Source: Pseudomonadota bacterium
GTDB taxonomy: Bacteria; Pseudomonadota; Alphaproteobacteria; Rhizobiales; Rhizobiaceae
NCBI GenBank assembly: GCA_023416545.1
Contig: JAEZHO010000333.1
Coordinates: 1-16,623 of the forward strand
Direction: 5' to 3'
Length of the DNA: 16,623 nt
In this document: positions 6,748 through 13,956 of the stretch, piece by piece
Layout: every line of letters starts with the position of its first letter
How positions within the stretch are numbered: position 1 is the stretch's first letter
The notes under the pieces: model-generated
Databases searched by the model: none
The model's input: the letters and a program-made list of their open reading frames with translations, nothing else
What the model was told of the DNA's origin: nothing
Made by a program: the position numbers and the translations under genes

Positions 6748-8613
6748 TTATAGTTCGATGTCGTCGCCGGGCAGGATGTCTCCCTCGGCGGATTCTGCCA
6801 CTGCCGGTGGCGCGATTTCGTCGTCTCCGGCATCGTCCTCGACGGCGCGAATCCGCACGTCCGTGATGCGGGCGCCGGGAAACTGCGCCAGGATGGCCGC
6901 CACGTCCGGATCGGCACGGGCATCCGTCAGCCGCGCCTCGCGCACACTGGCGTCCCTTTCCACGAGGGTGGCCTCGCCCTCCTCGTTGCTCAGGCTGATG
7001 ACCCAGTGAATGCCGGTCCATTCCTTGAGCTTGACGCCGAGTTCACCGGGCAGCGAGGCGGGAGCGCCGTTGGTCATGCGCATGTCGAGCCGTCCGGGCT
7101 CGAGCTTCACCAGCCGCACGAAGTTGCGCACCAGGGCCTTCAGTTTCGGCTCGCGGTTCTTGGAGCAGAGATCGACGACGTCCTGGAGCGAGTTGACCGG
7201 GACGGCCGGCGCCGGTTTCTGGGACGGCAGTTCCTCGATGCGCCCGCCGGGCATGTCGCGCGGTTCCGGTGACGGCACGGCCTTCAGCATGGCGGTCGGC
7301 CCGCCTGCGGGCATGCGCTGCGGGGAGGCGGAGTGCGCCACCGCCTGGGTGTTGACGGAGGGAGAGGCGGGGTGGCTGCCGTTGCCCGAGGGCAGGGAAG
7401 GGGCCCGGCCTTCGCCATTGCCGAACTCTCCCAGACGCCGCGCCGCGTCCTCCGGTGCCGGAAGATGGGCGGCATGGGTAAGGCGGATGAGCACCATTTC
7501 CGTCGCGCCTGCCGGCCTCGACGAGTTCTCGGCCTCCGGGATGCCCTTGAGCAACATCTGCCAGATGCGGGAAAGCGTGCTGACGGCCACGGAATTCGCG
7601 AACTCCTGGCCGCGAACCCGTTCGACTTCGCTCAGCGAGGGGTCCTGCGCCGCCTCCGGGATATACTTGATGCGTGTCACGAGATGCGTGAAGTCGGCAA
7701 GGTCGGTCAGCACGACGACGGGATTGGCGCCCGCCTGATACTGCGACTCGAACTCGCTGAGCGCTGCCGTCACGTCACCGCGGATGACATGTTCGAAGAG
7801 GTCGACGATGCGGGCCCTGTCGGCAAGGCCAAGCATTCCCCGGACGGTGTCGGCTTCGACGCGCCCGCCGCCGTGGGCGATCGCCTGGTCCAGCAGCGAA
7901 AGGCCGTCGCGTGCCGAGCCTTCGGCTGCGCGCGCGATCATCGACAGCGCTTCGGGATCCGCGACGACGCCTTCCTTCTCCAGGTTGGTGGTGAACAGGC
8001 CGACGAGGTCGGCGGCGCTGATGCGGCGCAGGTCGAAGCGCTGGCAGCGCGAGAGGACCGTGATCGGCACCTTGCGGATTTCGGTCGTGGCGAAGATGAA
8101 CTTCACATGCTCCGGCGGCTCTTCGAGCGTCTTCAAGAGGCCGTTGAAGGCCTGCGTCGAGAGCATGTGCACTTCGTCGATGATGTAGACCTTGTATCGC
8201 GCCGAGACCGGCCGGTAGCGGACCTGCTCGATGATCTCGCGGATGTCGTCGATGCCGGTATGGGAGGCGGCGTCCATCTCGATCACGTCGACATGCCGGC
8301 CTTCCATGATCGCCTGGCAGTGTTCGCCGGGGATGCGAAGGTCGATGGTCGGCTGGTCGATGTCCGGGGTCTGGTAGTTCAGCGCCCTGGCGAGAATGCG
8401 GGCGGTGGTCGTCTTGCCGACGCCGCGCACCCCGGTCAGCATGTAGGCCTGGGCTATCCGTCCCGTCTCGAAGGCATTGGTGAGCGTGCGGACCATCGGC
8501 TCCTGGCCGACCATGAGGTCGGAGAAGTCCTTCGGGCGATACTTGCGCGCAAGCACGCGATATCCGCTGCCGGGAGGAGGGAATGCTCTGGAATTGGGCC
8601 CGGTGTCGTTCAT
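6748..8613 (-). CDS. dnaX: DNA polymerase III subunit tau (DnaX)
   Basis: DnaX is the clamp-loader ATPase; tau also couples the polymerase cores and the DnaB helicase. The 621 residues hold domain I, with Walker A GVRGVGKT (61-68), Walker B/DExH IIDEVH (144-149) and the SRC sensor motif (188-190). Domains II-III run to about 370. A Pro/Ala/Gly-rich linker covers about 385-470. The polymerase-binding region comes last (from about 475, LQDVVDLCSKNREPKLKALVRNFVRLV). The family's zinc module of four cysteines is reduced: where most bacteria have C..C..C the sequence reads TIDLRIPGEHCQAIMEGRH with only C99. No A6G-type slippery sequence for making gamma by frameshift was noticed. The start ATG at 8613 follows AGGA. 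It is 70 bases after the SRP RNA gene with no terminator between, so it may share the ffs promoter. Confidence 0.97.
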   Translation of the reverse strand: MNDTGPNSRAFPPPGSGYRVLARKYRPKDFSDLMVGQEPMVRTLTNAFETGRIAQAYMLTGVRGVGKTTTARILARALNYQTPDIDQPTIDLRIPGEHCQAIMEGRHVDVIEMDAASHTGIDDIREIIEQVRYRPVSARYKVYIIDEVHMLSTQAFNGLLKTLEEPPEHVKFIFATTEIRKVPITVLSRCQRFDLRRISAADLVGLFTTNLEKEGVVADPEALSMIARAAEGSARDGLSLLDQAIAHGGGRVEADTVRGMLGLADRARIVDLFEHVIRGDVTAALSEFESQYQAGANPVVVLTDLADFTHLVTRIKYIPEAAQDPSLSEVERVRGQEFANSVAVSTLSRIWQMLLKGIPEAENSSRPAGATEMVLIRLTHAAHLPAPEDAARRLGEFGNGEGRAPSLPSGNGSHPASPSVNTQAVAHSASPQRMPAGGPTAMLKAVPSPEPRDMPGGRIEELPSQKPAPAVPVNSLQDVVDLCSKNREPKLKALVRNFVRLVKLEPGRLDMRMTNGAPASLPGELGVKLKEWTGIHWVISLSNEEGEATLVERDASVREARLTDARADPDVAAILAQFPGARITDVRIRAVEDDAGDDEIAPPAVAESAEGDILPGDDIEL

Positions 8614-8682
8614 GATTCCTGCCAGCCTTCGCGGGCCGTTCCAGCCTCTTGACCGGACCGGAAGCTGACCAAGATGGTAGAG

Positions 8683-8783
8683 GGTGGGAGGCTGGCACGG
8701 CGACCCGTGCCGGGCTCGTTAGGGCTGCTTCCTTCCGGACCTGACCCGGTTGGCGAGTGGCTCGTCCACCACCAACCTCCCGC
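8683..8783 (-). ncRNA. ffs: Signal recognition particle RNA, small bacterial (4.5S) type
   Basis: The minus strand carries the SRP RNA core GGTCAGGTCCGGAAGGAAGC (8746-8727) followed by AGCC, the Ffh-binding hairpin with its GGAA tetraloop. The two ends of the roughly 100-base RNA pair: GGGAGGTTGG at the 5' side (8781-8772) with CCAGCCTCCC at the 3' side (8695-8686). The inner arms also pair (GGCACGG with CCGTGCC). The RNA binds Ffh and targets nascent membrane proteins. Ends are estimated from the closing stem, plus or minus about 3 bases. Location immediately upstream of dnaX is common in alphaproteobacteria. Confidence 0.95.
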
Positions 8784-8787
8784 CGCA

Positions 8788-8817
8788 CATATCGGCAATA
8801 ACGCTCGCAAATGCAAG
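8788..8817 (-). promoter_or_regulatory. Promoter of ffs (and perhaps dnaX-ybaB-exporter)
   Basis: On the minus strand CTTGCA (8817-8812), 17 bases, CGATAT (8794-8789). The predicted start, about 7 bases after the -10, falls at about 8782, which is where the closing stem of the SRP RNA begins. That agreement supports the promoter. The -35 is identical to that proposed for rimP. Confidence 0.6.
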
Positions 8818-8854
8818 CCAAGCCTGTAAAAAACTGCTAGGCTCATGTCACGAC

Positions 8855-8860
8855 GGAGGA
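8855..8860 (+). promoter_or_regulatory. Ribosome binding site deciding the TTG start of the HIT gene
   Basis: GGAGGA with seven bases to the TTG at 8868. The ATG at 8861 directly after it is in another frame, and no ATG is available near the start of the HIT frame. The TTG is therefore taken as the true start. Confidence 0.6.
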
Positions 8861-8867
8861 ATGGTAG

Positions 8868-9272
8868 TTGAGGCAATTCGTGCTGGACGAGAGGCTCGAG
8901 CGGGATTCGGAACTGGTGACGGTTTTCGGCCTGTGCCAGCTTCGATTGATGAGGGACCGGCGATGGCCCTGGCTGATGCTTGTCCCGCAGCGCGCCGGGA
9001 TCAGCGAAATTTTCGAACTCACCCCGCTCGACCAGACCCTGCTGACCTTCGAGACCAATGAGGTGGCCGCAGCGCTGAAGAAGGCGACCGGTGCACGCAA
9101 GATCAATGTCGGCGCCCTCGGCAACGTCGTCGGCCAGCTGCACGTGCATGTGGTGGCGCGCAACGAAGGCGACCCGAACTGGCCCGGGCCCATCTGGGGC
9201 CACGGCACCCCCGAGCCCTACGAGAACGGGGCGCAGCACAGGCTTCTCCAGACATTGATCGAAGCCCTCTGA
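8868..9272 (+). CDS. HIT (histidine triad) family protein
   Basis: HIT proteins are nucleotide hydrolases or transferases acting on AMP-linked or dinucleotide substrates. The 134-residue product has RRWPWLMLVPQR (31-42), a helix with TPLDQTLLTFETNEVAAAL, then KINVGALGNVVGQLHVHVVAR (78-98). The triad motif H-x-H-x-H is present as Q-L-H-V-H (90-94), i.e. the first His is Gln, as in a known HIT subgroup. H92 and H94 should be the conserved and catalytic positions. WPGPIWGHG (105-113) is also typical of this subgroup. The start is TTG with a good Shine-Dalgarno sequence and gives the family N-terminus (FVLDERLERDSELV). The stop is one base before nudC, so the two are surely co-translated. Substrate unknown; a role in nucleotide clean-up with NudC is inferred from pairing only. 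Confidence 0.88.
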   Translation: MRQFVLDERLERDSELVTVFGLCQLRLMRDRRWPWLMLVPQRAGISEIFELTPLDQTLLTFETNEVAAALKKATGARKINVGALGNVVGQLHVHVVARNEGDPNWPGPIWGHGTPEPYENGAQHRLLQTLIEAL

Positions 9273-9273
9273 C

Positions 9274-10233
9274 ATGACCGGATCCCTTTTCGATACCGAC
9301 GCGCCGCATCCGGAAGCCAGCACCCTCACCGCGTTTTCAGGCAATACCCTCGACCGGCGATCGGAATACCGCGAGGAGAATTGTCTGGAGGAGGCGCTCA
9401 AGGTCGAGGGCACGCACCTGCTTGCCTTCACGGGGAGCCGGCTAATCCTCAAGCATGACGGGCAGGTTCTAGATCCGCTGTTTTCAGCCTACGAGTTGAT
9501 GGAATTGCAGCCGGATTTCGAAAATGCCGTCCTTCTCGGCTATTGCGAGAACGGCGAGCCCCGTATCGCCGTGCCGGTCGGCGTGGCGGCCGAGGACCTG
9601 GCCGCGCACTTCAAGCCGACCGAGGCGCGTGCGCTCTATCGAGAGGGAATGCTCGACGGGGAACTGCTTGGGCAGGCGGCCCAGGCGGCAGCCCTGATCA
9701 ACTGGAATGCGACCAATCGATACTGCGGCAAGTGCGGCGCGGCGACCGAAAGCCGGCTCGGCGGGTATCGCCGCGTCTGCAGCGCCTGCGGAAACCTGAC
9801 ATTTCCGCGGACCGACCCCGTGGTGATCATGCTCGTCGTCGATGAGGAGCGCGATTGCTGCCTTCTCGGCCGCAGCCATCATTTCCAGGAGGGGATGTAT
9901 TCGTGCCTGGCGGGCTTCGTCGAGCCGGGCGAAACGATCGAGCATGCCGTCCGGCGGGAAACGTGTGAGGAATCGGGCATACGCGTCGGCCGCGTTCGCT
10001 ATCACGCATCGCAGCCCTGGCCCATGCCCCACTCACTGATGATCGGATGCTACGCGGAGGCGACGTCGACCGAGATCCGGATTGACGAGCAGGAGATTGC
10101 CGATTGCCGGTGGTTTTCGCGCGAGGAGGTCGGGGACATCCTCGCAGGACGGCCGGGCGACAGGTTCTTCGCGCCGCCGGTGGGCGCGATCGCCTATCAG
10201 CTGATCCGCGACTGGGTCGACTGGCCGCGCTAG
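9274..10233 (+). CDS. nudC: NAD(H) pyrophosphatase NudC (Nudix hydrolase)
   Basis: NudC hydrolyses NADH to NMNH and AMP, and in E. coli also removes the NAD cap from RNA 5' ends. At 319 residues the parts are: an N-terminal domain (to about 140); a zinc ribbon with C151, C154, C169 and C172 (CGKCG...CSACG); and the Nudix box GFVEPGETIEHAVRRETCEE continuing SGI (214-236), matching Gx5Ex7REUxEExGU. Then comes the NADH-specific SQPWPMPHSLM (246-256), which separates NudC from other Nudix enzymes. The ATG at 9274 lies one base after the stop of the HIT gene, so the two are translationally coupled. The gene ends 4 bases from the convergent pheA stop, with no terminator hairpin seen. Confidence 0.96.
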   Translation: MTGSLFDTDAPHPEASTLTAFSGNTLDRRSEYREENCLEEALKVEGTHLLAFTGSRLILKHDGQVLDPLFSAYELMELQPDFENAVLLGYCENGEPRIAVPVGVAAEDLAAHFKPTEARALYREGMLDGELLGQAAQAAALINWNATNRYCGKCGAATESRLGGYRRVCSACGNLTFPRTDPVVIMLVVDEERDCCLLGRSHHFQEGMYSCLAGFVEPGETIEHAVRRETCEESGIRVGRVRYHASQPWPMPHSLMIGCYAEATSTEIRIDEQEIADCRWFSREEVGDILAGRPGDRFFAPPVGAIAYQLIRDWVDWPR

Positions 10234-10237
10234 GGTC

Positions 10238-11101
10238 TTAGTGCTTCTGCAGGGCGCCCCGCATGGGGTGACCCTTGTAGACGCCGAGGATACGCACCTT
10301 TTCGGAGAAGAACCGCAGCTCCTCGAGCGCCCGCCGCACCGCCGGATCGTCGGGATGTCCCTCGATATCGGCGTAGAACTGGGTCGCCACGAACTTGCCG
10401 CCCAGCTGATAGCTCTCCAGCTTGGTCATGTTGACGCCGTTGGTGGCAAACCCTCCCATCGCCTTGTAGAGCGCGGCCGGGATGTTGCGGACATTGAAGA
10501 CGAAGGTGGTGACGATGATTTCCGACGCGTCTTCGCGTCTGGCCCAGGTTTCCTCCCGCGAGAGGATGACGAAGCGGGTGACGTTGTTCTCGGTGTCCTC
10601 GACGTTTTCCGCGAGGATTTCCAGCCCGTAGAGGTCTGCGGCAAGCCGGGGAGCAAGCGCCCCCATGGAGCGGTCCCCTTCCTCCGCCACCAGCTTGGCG
10701 GCGCCGGCCGTATCCCCGGCGACGACCGCCTTCCAGCCGTTCGAGCGGATAATCTTGCGGCACTGGCCCAGCGCGTGAATGTGGCTGTGCACCGTGCGCA
10801 CGTCTTCCCGGGTGGTCCCCGGAAGGACCATCAGCTGGAAGCGGATGGGCATGAAATACTCGCCGACGATGTGCAGTCGCGATTCCGGCAGCAGATAATG
10901 GATGTCGGCCACGCGCCCGGCGATCGTGTTCTCGATCGGGATCATTGCCAGATCCGCCTCTCCGCTCTCCAGCGCAACGAAGGCGTCCTCGAAAGTCGGG
11001 CAGGGGAGAGGCTGCATGGTCGGGAACATGTCCCGGCACGCCATGTCGGAATTGGCGCCGAAGTCGCCCTGGAAGGCGATCCTGTTGGTTTTCTGGGTCA
11101 T
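10238..11101 (-). CDS. pheA: Prephenate dehydratase (monofunctional, with ACT domain)
   Basis: It converts prephenate to phenylpyruvate in phenylalanine synthesis. The 287 residues begin directly with the dehydratase domain (IAFQGDFGANSDMAC, 8-22; PIENTIAGRVADIHYLL, 55-71; catalytic-region TRF at 175-177, NNVTRFVIL). There is no chorismate mutase domain, unlike enterobacterial PheA. The C-terminal ACT domain spans about 196-275. Its Phe-binding ESRP motif appears as KLESYQLGGKF (227-237), the form common in Rhizobiales, so feedback control by phenylalanine may differ from the ESRP type. It begins 12 bases after kdsB on the same strand, a likely two-gene operon. Confidence 0.95.
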   Translation of the reverse strand: MTQKTNRIAFQGDFGANSDMACRDMFPTMQPLPCPTFEDAFVALESGEADLAMIPIENTIAGRVADIHYLLPESRLHIVGEYFMPIRFQLMVLPGTTREDVRTVHSHIHALGQCRKIIRSNGWKAVVAGDTAGAAKLVAEEGDRSMGALAPRLAADLYGLEILAENVEDTENNVTRFVILSREETWARREDASEIIVTTFVFNVRNIPAALYKAMGGFATNGVNMTKLESYQLGGKFVATQFYADIEGHPDDPAVRRALEELRFFSEKVRILGVYKGHPMRGALQKH

Positions 11102-11113
11102 GGGGGAAGCGCC

Positions 11114-11869
11114 TCAGGAGGAGCGGCTGGAGAGAATTGCGCGGGCCTTTTCAAGATCGGCGGGAGTATCGACACCGAGCGGAACCGAGTCAACGATTTC
11201 CACGTCGATCCGCATGCCGGCTTCAAGGGCCCGCAGCTGCTCGAGCGACTCGCGCTTCTCGAGAACGGACGGCCCGAGCGAGACGAACCGTTCCAGCGCC
11301 TTGCGGCGGTATGCGTAAAGCCCGATGTGGTGGTAGAGCGGGCCGGGGCCGTGCGGGGCGGTGGCGCGGGTGAAGTAGAGCGCGCGCATCCGTGCCGGTG
11401 AAAGCGGCGAACCAACAACCTTGACGACGTTCGGATTTGTCTTCTCGTGTTCCTCGGTGATTTCCACAGTAAGCGTGGCGATGTCGACCTGCGGGTTTTC
11501 CAGGGGGCGCAGGGCTGCGCGGACGGCTTCCGGCTCGATCGTCGGAAGGTCACCCTGGACGTTGACGACAACCTCGATCCTGCCGTCCGGGTCCACCTTC
11601 TGGACCGCCTCGTATATGCGGTCGGAACCCGACTGGTGGTCCTCGCGCGTCATCACGACCTCGAAGCCCGCTGAGGCGACCGCCTCGTACGTATCCTGAT
11701 GGTCGACCGCGACGATGATTCGCCCGACATCGGCCTCCCGGGCGCGCCTGGCGACCTGGACGATCATCGGCAGCCCGGCGATATCCGCCAGCGGCTTGCC
11801 GGGAAGCCGGGTCGAGGCCATGCGGGCGGGAATGAGCACCAGCGTCCGATCAGCAGCAAAATTGGTCAT
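11114..11869 (-). CDS. kdsB: 3-deoxy-manno-octulosonate cytidylyltransferase (CMP-Kdo synthetase)
   Basis: The enzyme activates Kdo with CTP to CMP-Kdo for the lipopolysaccharide inner core, in the cytoplasm. The 251 residues show the nucleotidyltransferase signature [18 protein letters not shown] (10-27), [12 protein letters not shown] (78-89), the metal-binding NVQGD (103-107), [10 protein letters not shown] (180-189) and EQLRALEAG (210-218). After NVQGD the sequence is LPT, where enterobacterial enzymes have EPL; this is common in alphaproteobacteria. The start ATG at 11869 is preceded by GAAGGA at 5 bases. It heads the kdsB-pheA pair and is divergent from the cytochrome c gene, sharing a 150-base control region with an FNR/FixK-type site. 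Confidence 0.97.
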   Translation of the reverse strand: MTNFAADRTLVLIPARMASTRLPGKPLADIAGLPMIVQVARRAREADVGRIIVAVDHQDTYEAVASAGFEVVMTREDHQSGSDRIYEAVQKVDPDGRIEVVVNVQGDLPTIEPEAVRAALRPLENPQVDIATLTVEITEEHEKTNPNVVKVVGSPLSPARMRALYFTRATAPHGPGPLYHHIGLYAYRRKALERFVSLGPSVLEKRESLEQLRALEAGMRIDVEIVDSVPLGVDTPADLEKARAILSSRSS

Positions 11870-11889
11870 CTCGGTCCTTCAAAAGCGCA

Positions 11890-11903
11890 TTGATCAGTGT
11901 CAA
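11890..11903. promoter_or_regulatory. FNR/FixK-type binding site
   Basis: TTGA-TCAGTG-TCAA fits the rhizobial FixK/FnrN consensus TTGA-N6-TCAA exactly, and the fuller TTGAT-N4-ATCAA in 9 of 10 bases. It lies between kdsB and the cytochrome c gene, centred 26.5 bases before the first base of the TATAAT -10 (about 3 bases closer than the classical -41.5 position). Relative to the kdsB candidate start (near 11914) it lies downstream, a repressing position. Function is inference. Confidence 0.5.
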
Positions 11904-11920
11904 AAAGTCTCACGCGGCGC

Positions 11921-11949
11921 CGTATAATCGTGTTGCAACCGCAGTGCAA
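11921..11949 (-). promoter_or_regulatory. Candidate promoter of kdsB-pheA
   Basis: On the minus strand TTGCAC (11949-11944), 17 bases, TATACG (11926-11921). This has the same register as the rimP promoter (TTGCAA-N17-TATATG). The start would lie near 11914, about 45 bases before the kdsB ATG. Its -10 overlaps the TATAAT read on the other strand for the cytochrome gene, so only one of the two could be open at a time. Weak evidence by itself. Confidence 0.35.
11923..11928 (+). promoter_or_regulatory. -10 element (TATAAT) of the cytochrome c gene
   Basis: This is a perfect TATAAT with no good -35 at 16-18 bases (TCAAAA at 17), the pattern of an activator-dependent promoter. The FNR/FixK-type box sits where the -35 would be contacted. 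The start would fall near 11935, giving a leader of about 85 bases before the ATG at 12020. Confidence 0.4.
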
Positions 11950-12019
11950 AAGACATAGGTTCCGCGCGATTTCAAGATGGCCCGCCTTTACTCCGGCGGT
12001 TGCAGGGGAGCGTTTGCAT

Positions 12020-12835
12020 ATGAACTCGTACGTGAACATGGCGGTAGGAGCGCTTCTTGCCACCGTTTTCGTGATGATGACGGTTTCGATCGCGTCTGAG
12101 GGTATCTGGCACTCGGAAGCGCCGGAACAGGCAGGCTTCGCCATTGTCGCGGCGGAGACGGGTGGAGAAGCTGGTGGCGCCGAGGAAGAGGCAGCCGTGC
12201 CGATCGCAACGCTTCTCGCGACTGCCGACGCGGCCGCCGGCCAGGCATCGTTCAAGAAGTGTGCGAGCTGTCACACCGCCGAGCAGGGCGGCGCCAACAA
12301 GGTTGGCCCGAACCTGTGGGGCACCGTAAACCGGCCGATCGCATCGCATGAGGGCTTCAGCTACTCGGCGGCAATGAAGGATTTCTCGCAGGGCGGTTCT
12401 GTCGTCTGGGACTATGAGCACCTGAACGGCTTCCTGCTGGCACCGAAGCAGCACGTTCCCGGCACCGCCATGGGCTTTGCAGGCCTGAAGAAGGACGACG
12501 AGCGCGCCAACGTCATTGCCTACCTGCGTTCGCTCTCTGACAGCCCGGCGCCGCTGCCGGAAGCCCAGGCCGAAGCCGCGCCCGCAGAGGGCGAAGCTGC
12601 CGCTCCGGCTGCCGAAGGTGCGGCCCCCGCCGCAGAAGCCGCTCCGGCAACGGACGCTCCCGCTGCAGCAGAAGGTGAGGCCGCTGCTCCTGCTGCCGGC
12701 GAAACCCCGGCAGAGCCGGCTGCCGAAGCTCCCGCCGCTGAAGGTGCCGCACCTGCCGCCGAAGCGTCGACCGCTCCCGCAGCCGATGAGCCGGCCGCTG
12801 CCGATCAGCAGACCGCGCCGACCACCACCAACTGA
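12020..12835 (+). CDS. Membrane-anchored class I cytochrome c, CycM-like, with Ala/Pro/Glu-rich tail
   Basis: It is an electron carrier on the periplasmic face of the inner membrane; CycM-type proteins carry electrons from bc1 to a terminal oxidase in rhizobia. The 271 residues comprise an N-terminal uncleaved anchor (6-25, [20 protein letters not shown]) and a short linker with an acidic stretch (about 40-60). The cytochrome domain (about 70-175) has the haem site CASCH (81-85), GPNLWG (96-101) and a probable axial Met at M151 (PGTAMGF). A low-complexity tail (176-271) is built from Ala, Pro and Glu with loosely repeated [22 protein letters not shown] units. The ATG at 12020 has AGGGGAG at 9 bases; the longer frame from 11897 would put basic residues before the anchor and is rejected. 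It is divergent from kdsB, with its own terminator downstream. The subfamily name is inferred from anchor and layout. Confidence 0.88.
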   Translation: MNSYVNMAVGALLATVFVMMTVSIASEGIWHSEAPEQAGFAIVAAETGGEAGGAEEEAAVPIATLLATADAAAGQASFKKCASCHTAEQGGANKVGPNLWGTVNRPIASHEGFSYSAAMKDFSQGGSVVWDYEHLNGFLLAPKQHVPGTAMGFAGLKKDDERANVIAYLRSLSDSPAPLPEAQAEAAPAEGEAAAPAAEGAAPAAEAAPATDAPAAAEGEAAAPAAGETPAEPAAEAPAAEGAAPAAEASTAPAADEPAAADQQTAPTTTN

Positions 12836-12858
12836 GGTCGCGCCGACAAGCGATTTTG

Positions 12859-12885
12859 AAGCCCGGCCCCTGTGCCGGGCTTTTT
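12859..12885 (+). terminator. Rho-independent terminator after the cytochrome c gene
   Basis: AAGCCCGGC (12859-12867), loop of six, GCCGGGCTT (12874-12882), continuing into five T (12881-12885). The stem is a perfect 9 base pairs, 24 bases after the cytochrome stop. Read from the other side the hairpin has no T-run, so it serves the plus strand and would not efficiently end the convergent AEC gene. Confidence 0.9.
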
Positions 12886-12920
12886 CGTTGCGGGCCTTCA
12901 GTGACCCGAACGCTCTCCGC

Positions 12921-13865
12921 CTAGGACAGAAGCCAGGCCCAGAAACTGACCGAAACGATGCCGAGGGCGGTGGTCACGCTGATGGTCGATGCGGCTATGT
13001 TCTGCCCGGCACGGAAGCGTTGCGCGATCAGCCAGGCATTGATGCCGGTCGGCACCGACGAGGTCAGCACGAGCGCGGCGGCCCATGCGGGGCTCAGCCC
13101 CAGAAGCTTGCTCATCAGGAACACGGCGGCGGGCAGGAGAAGCAGCTTCAGCGCGGCGATCCCGCTCGTCAGCCCGATATTGCCGCGCACCGGGTAGCGC
13201 GTGAGTGCCATTCCGATCGAGATCAGCGCGGCGGGGCCCGCAGCATTCGAAAGCTGGGTCACTACGGTTGCGATGACCGGCGTCATAGTCAGGCCGGAGA
13301 GGCTGAAGGCAAGCCCCGCGGCAAGCGCGATGACCAGCGGATTGCGGACGAGGTTGAAGCCGACCTGCCCGAGGATGGCCTTCAGGCCGCGTCCGGTGCC
13401 GCCATCGACGACGACCCCGGCGCGTTCCATCAGGATCGTTCCGACGATCATCATCAGCGGCAGGTGGATGGCAAGAAGGATGGAAAGAGCCACGAGTCCT
13501 TCCTCGCCGACTGATCGCCCCACGAGCGGCAGGCCGATGAAGACGTTGTTCGCGAATGCTGCCGACATCCCGGCGATCACGCCGATCTTGTCGTCTCGCC
13601 CGAAGACGTGCTTGGCGATCAGGTGGCCGGCGGTCCAGGTGACCGCCACCCCGGCGAAATAGGCTGCCCACAGCCGAAACGGCGAGACGCCGTCGAAATG
13701 GGCATTCGCGAGCGTGCTGAAGATCAGCATCGGAACCGCGATCTTGAAGACGAATTCTCCAAGCGCGTCGCCCGTCGCCTCATTGAGGATTTTTGTCCGG
13801 GCGACGATCCAGCCGATGAGGATGAGGAGGAATACGGGGGCGACGTTTATGAGGACTGATGACAA
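12921..13865 (-). CDS. AEC family transporter (auxin efflux carrier / malonate-type permease)
   Basis: This inner-membrane secondary carrier of the AEC family (PF03547) has bacterial members that move organic acids such as malonate or malate; the substrate is unknown here. The 314 residues form about ten hydrophobic segments in two halves. The first half begins VLINVAPVFLLILIGWIVARTKIL. Family features include SAAFANNVFIGLPLVG (103-118) with the Asn/Gly-rich break, NPLVIALAAGLAFSL in the middle, and LVLTSSVPTGINAWLIAQRF near the end. The start is TTG at 13865: no ATG or GTG lies in frame nearby, and the hydrophobic family N-terminus begins two residues later; GGAAAG lies about 10 bases upstream. 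The product converges on the cytochrome gene and is divergent from the PfkB kinase gene (158 bases). Start codon less certain than the identity. Confidence 0.9.
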   Translation of the reverse strand: MSSVLINVAPVFLLILIGWIVARTKILNEATGDALGEFVFKIAVPMLIFSTLANAHFDGVSPFRLWAAYFAGVAVTWTAGHLIAKHVFGRDDKIGVIAGMSAAFANNVFIGLPLVGRSVGEEGLVALSILLAIHLPLMMIVGTILMERAGVVVDGGTGRGLKAILGQVGFNLVRNPLVIALAAGLAFSLSGLTMTPVIATVVTQLSNAAGPAALISIGMALTRYPVRGNIGLTSGIAALKLLLLPAAVFLMSKLLGLSPAWAAALVLTSSVPTGINAWLIAQRFRAGQNIAASTISVTTALGIVSVSFWAWLLS

Positions 13866-13956
13866 CTTGCGGTCTTTCCGGGGAAGTATGGGCTGAAGTA
13901 TGTGATGCGTCGATCATCGCCGAAAAGCCTTAATCCAGAACAGGAATCGGCGGCGG

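Noticed and set aside
6748..8613. Programmed frameshift in dnaX making gamma
   Set aside because: No A6G-like slippery run was found on the coding strand; only the tau reading frame is supported.
7333..8652. 439-codon frame on the plus strand opposite dnaX
   Set aside because: Antisense shadow; dnaX has complete Walker A, Walker B and SRC motifs. The frame also runs almost to the SRP RNA gene without its own signals.
10241..11401. 386-codon plus-strand frame opposite pheA and kdsB
   Set aside because: It spans two real genes on the other strand and their junction, with no ribosome binding site or domain.
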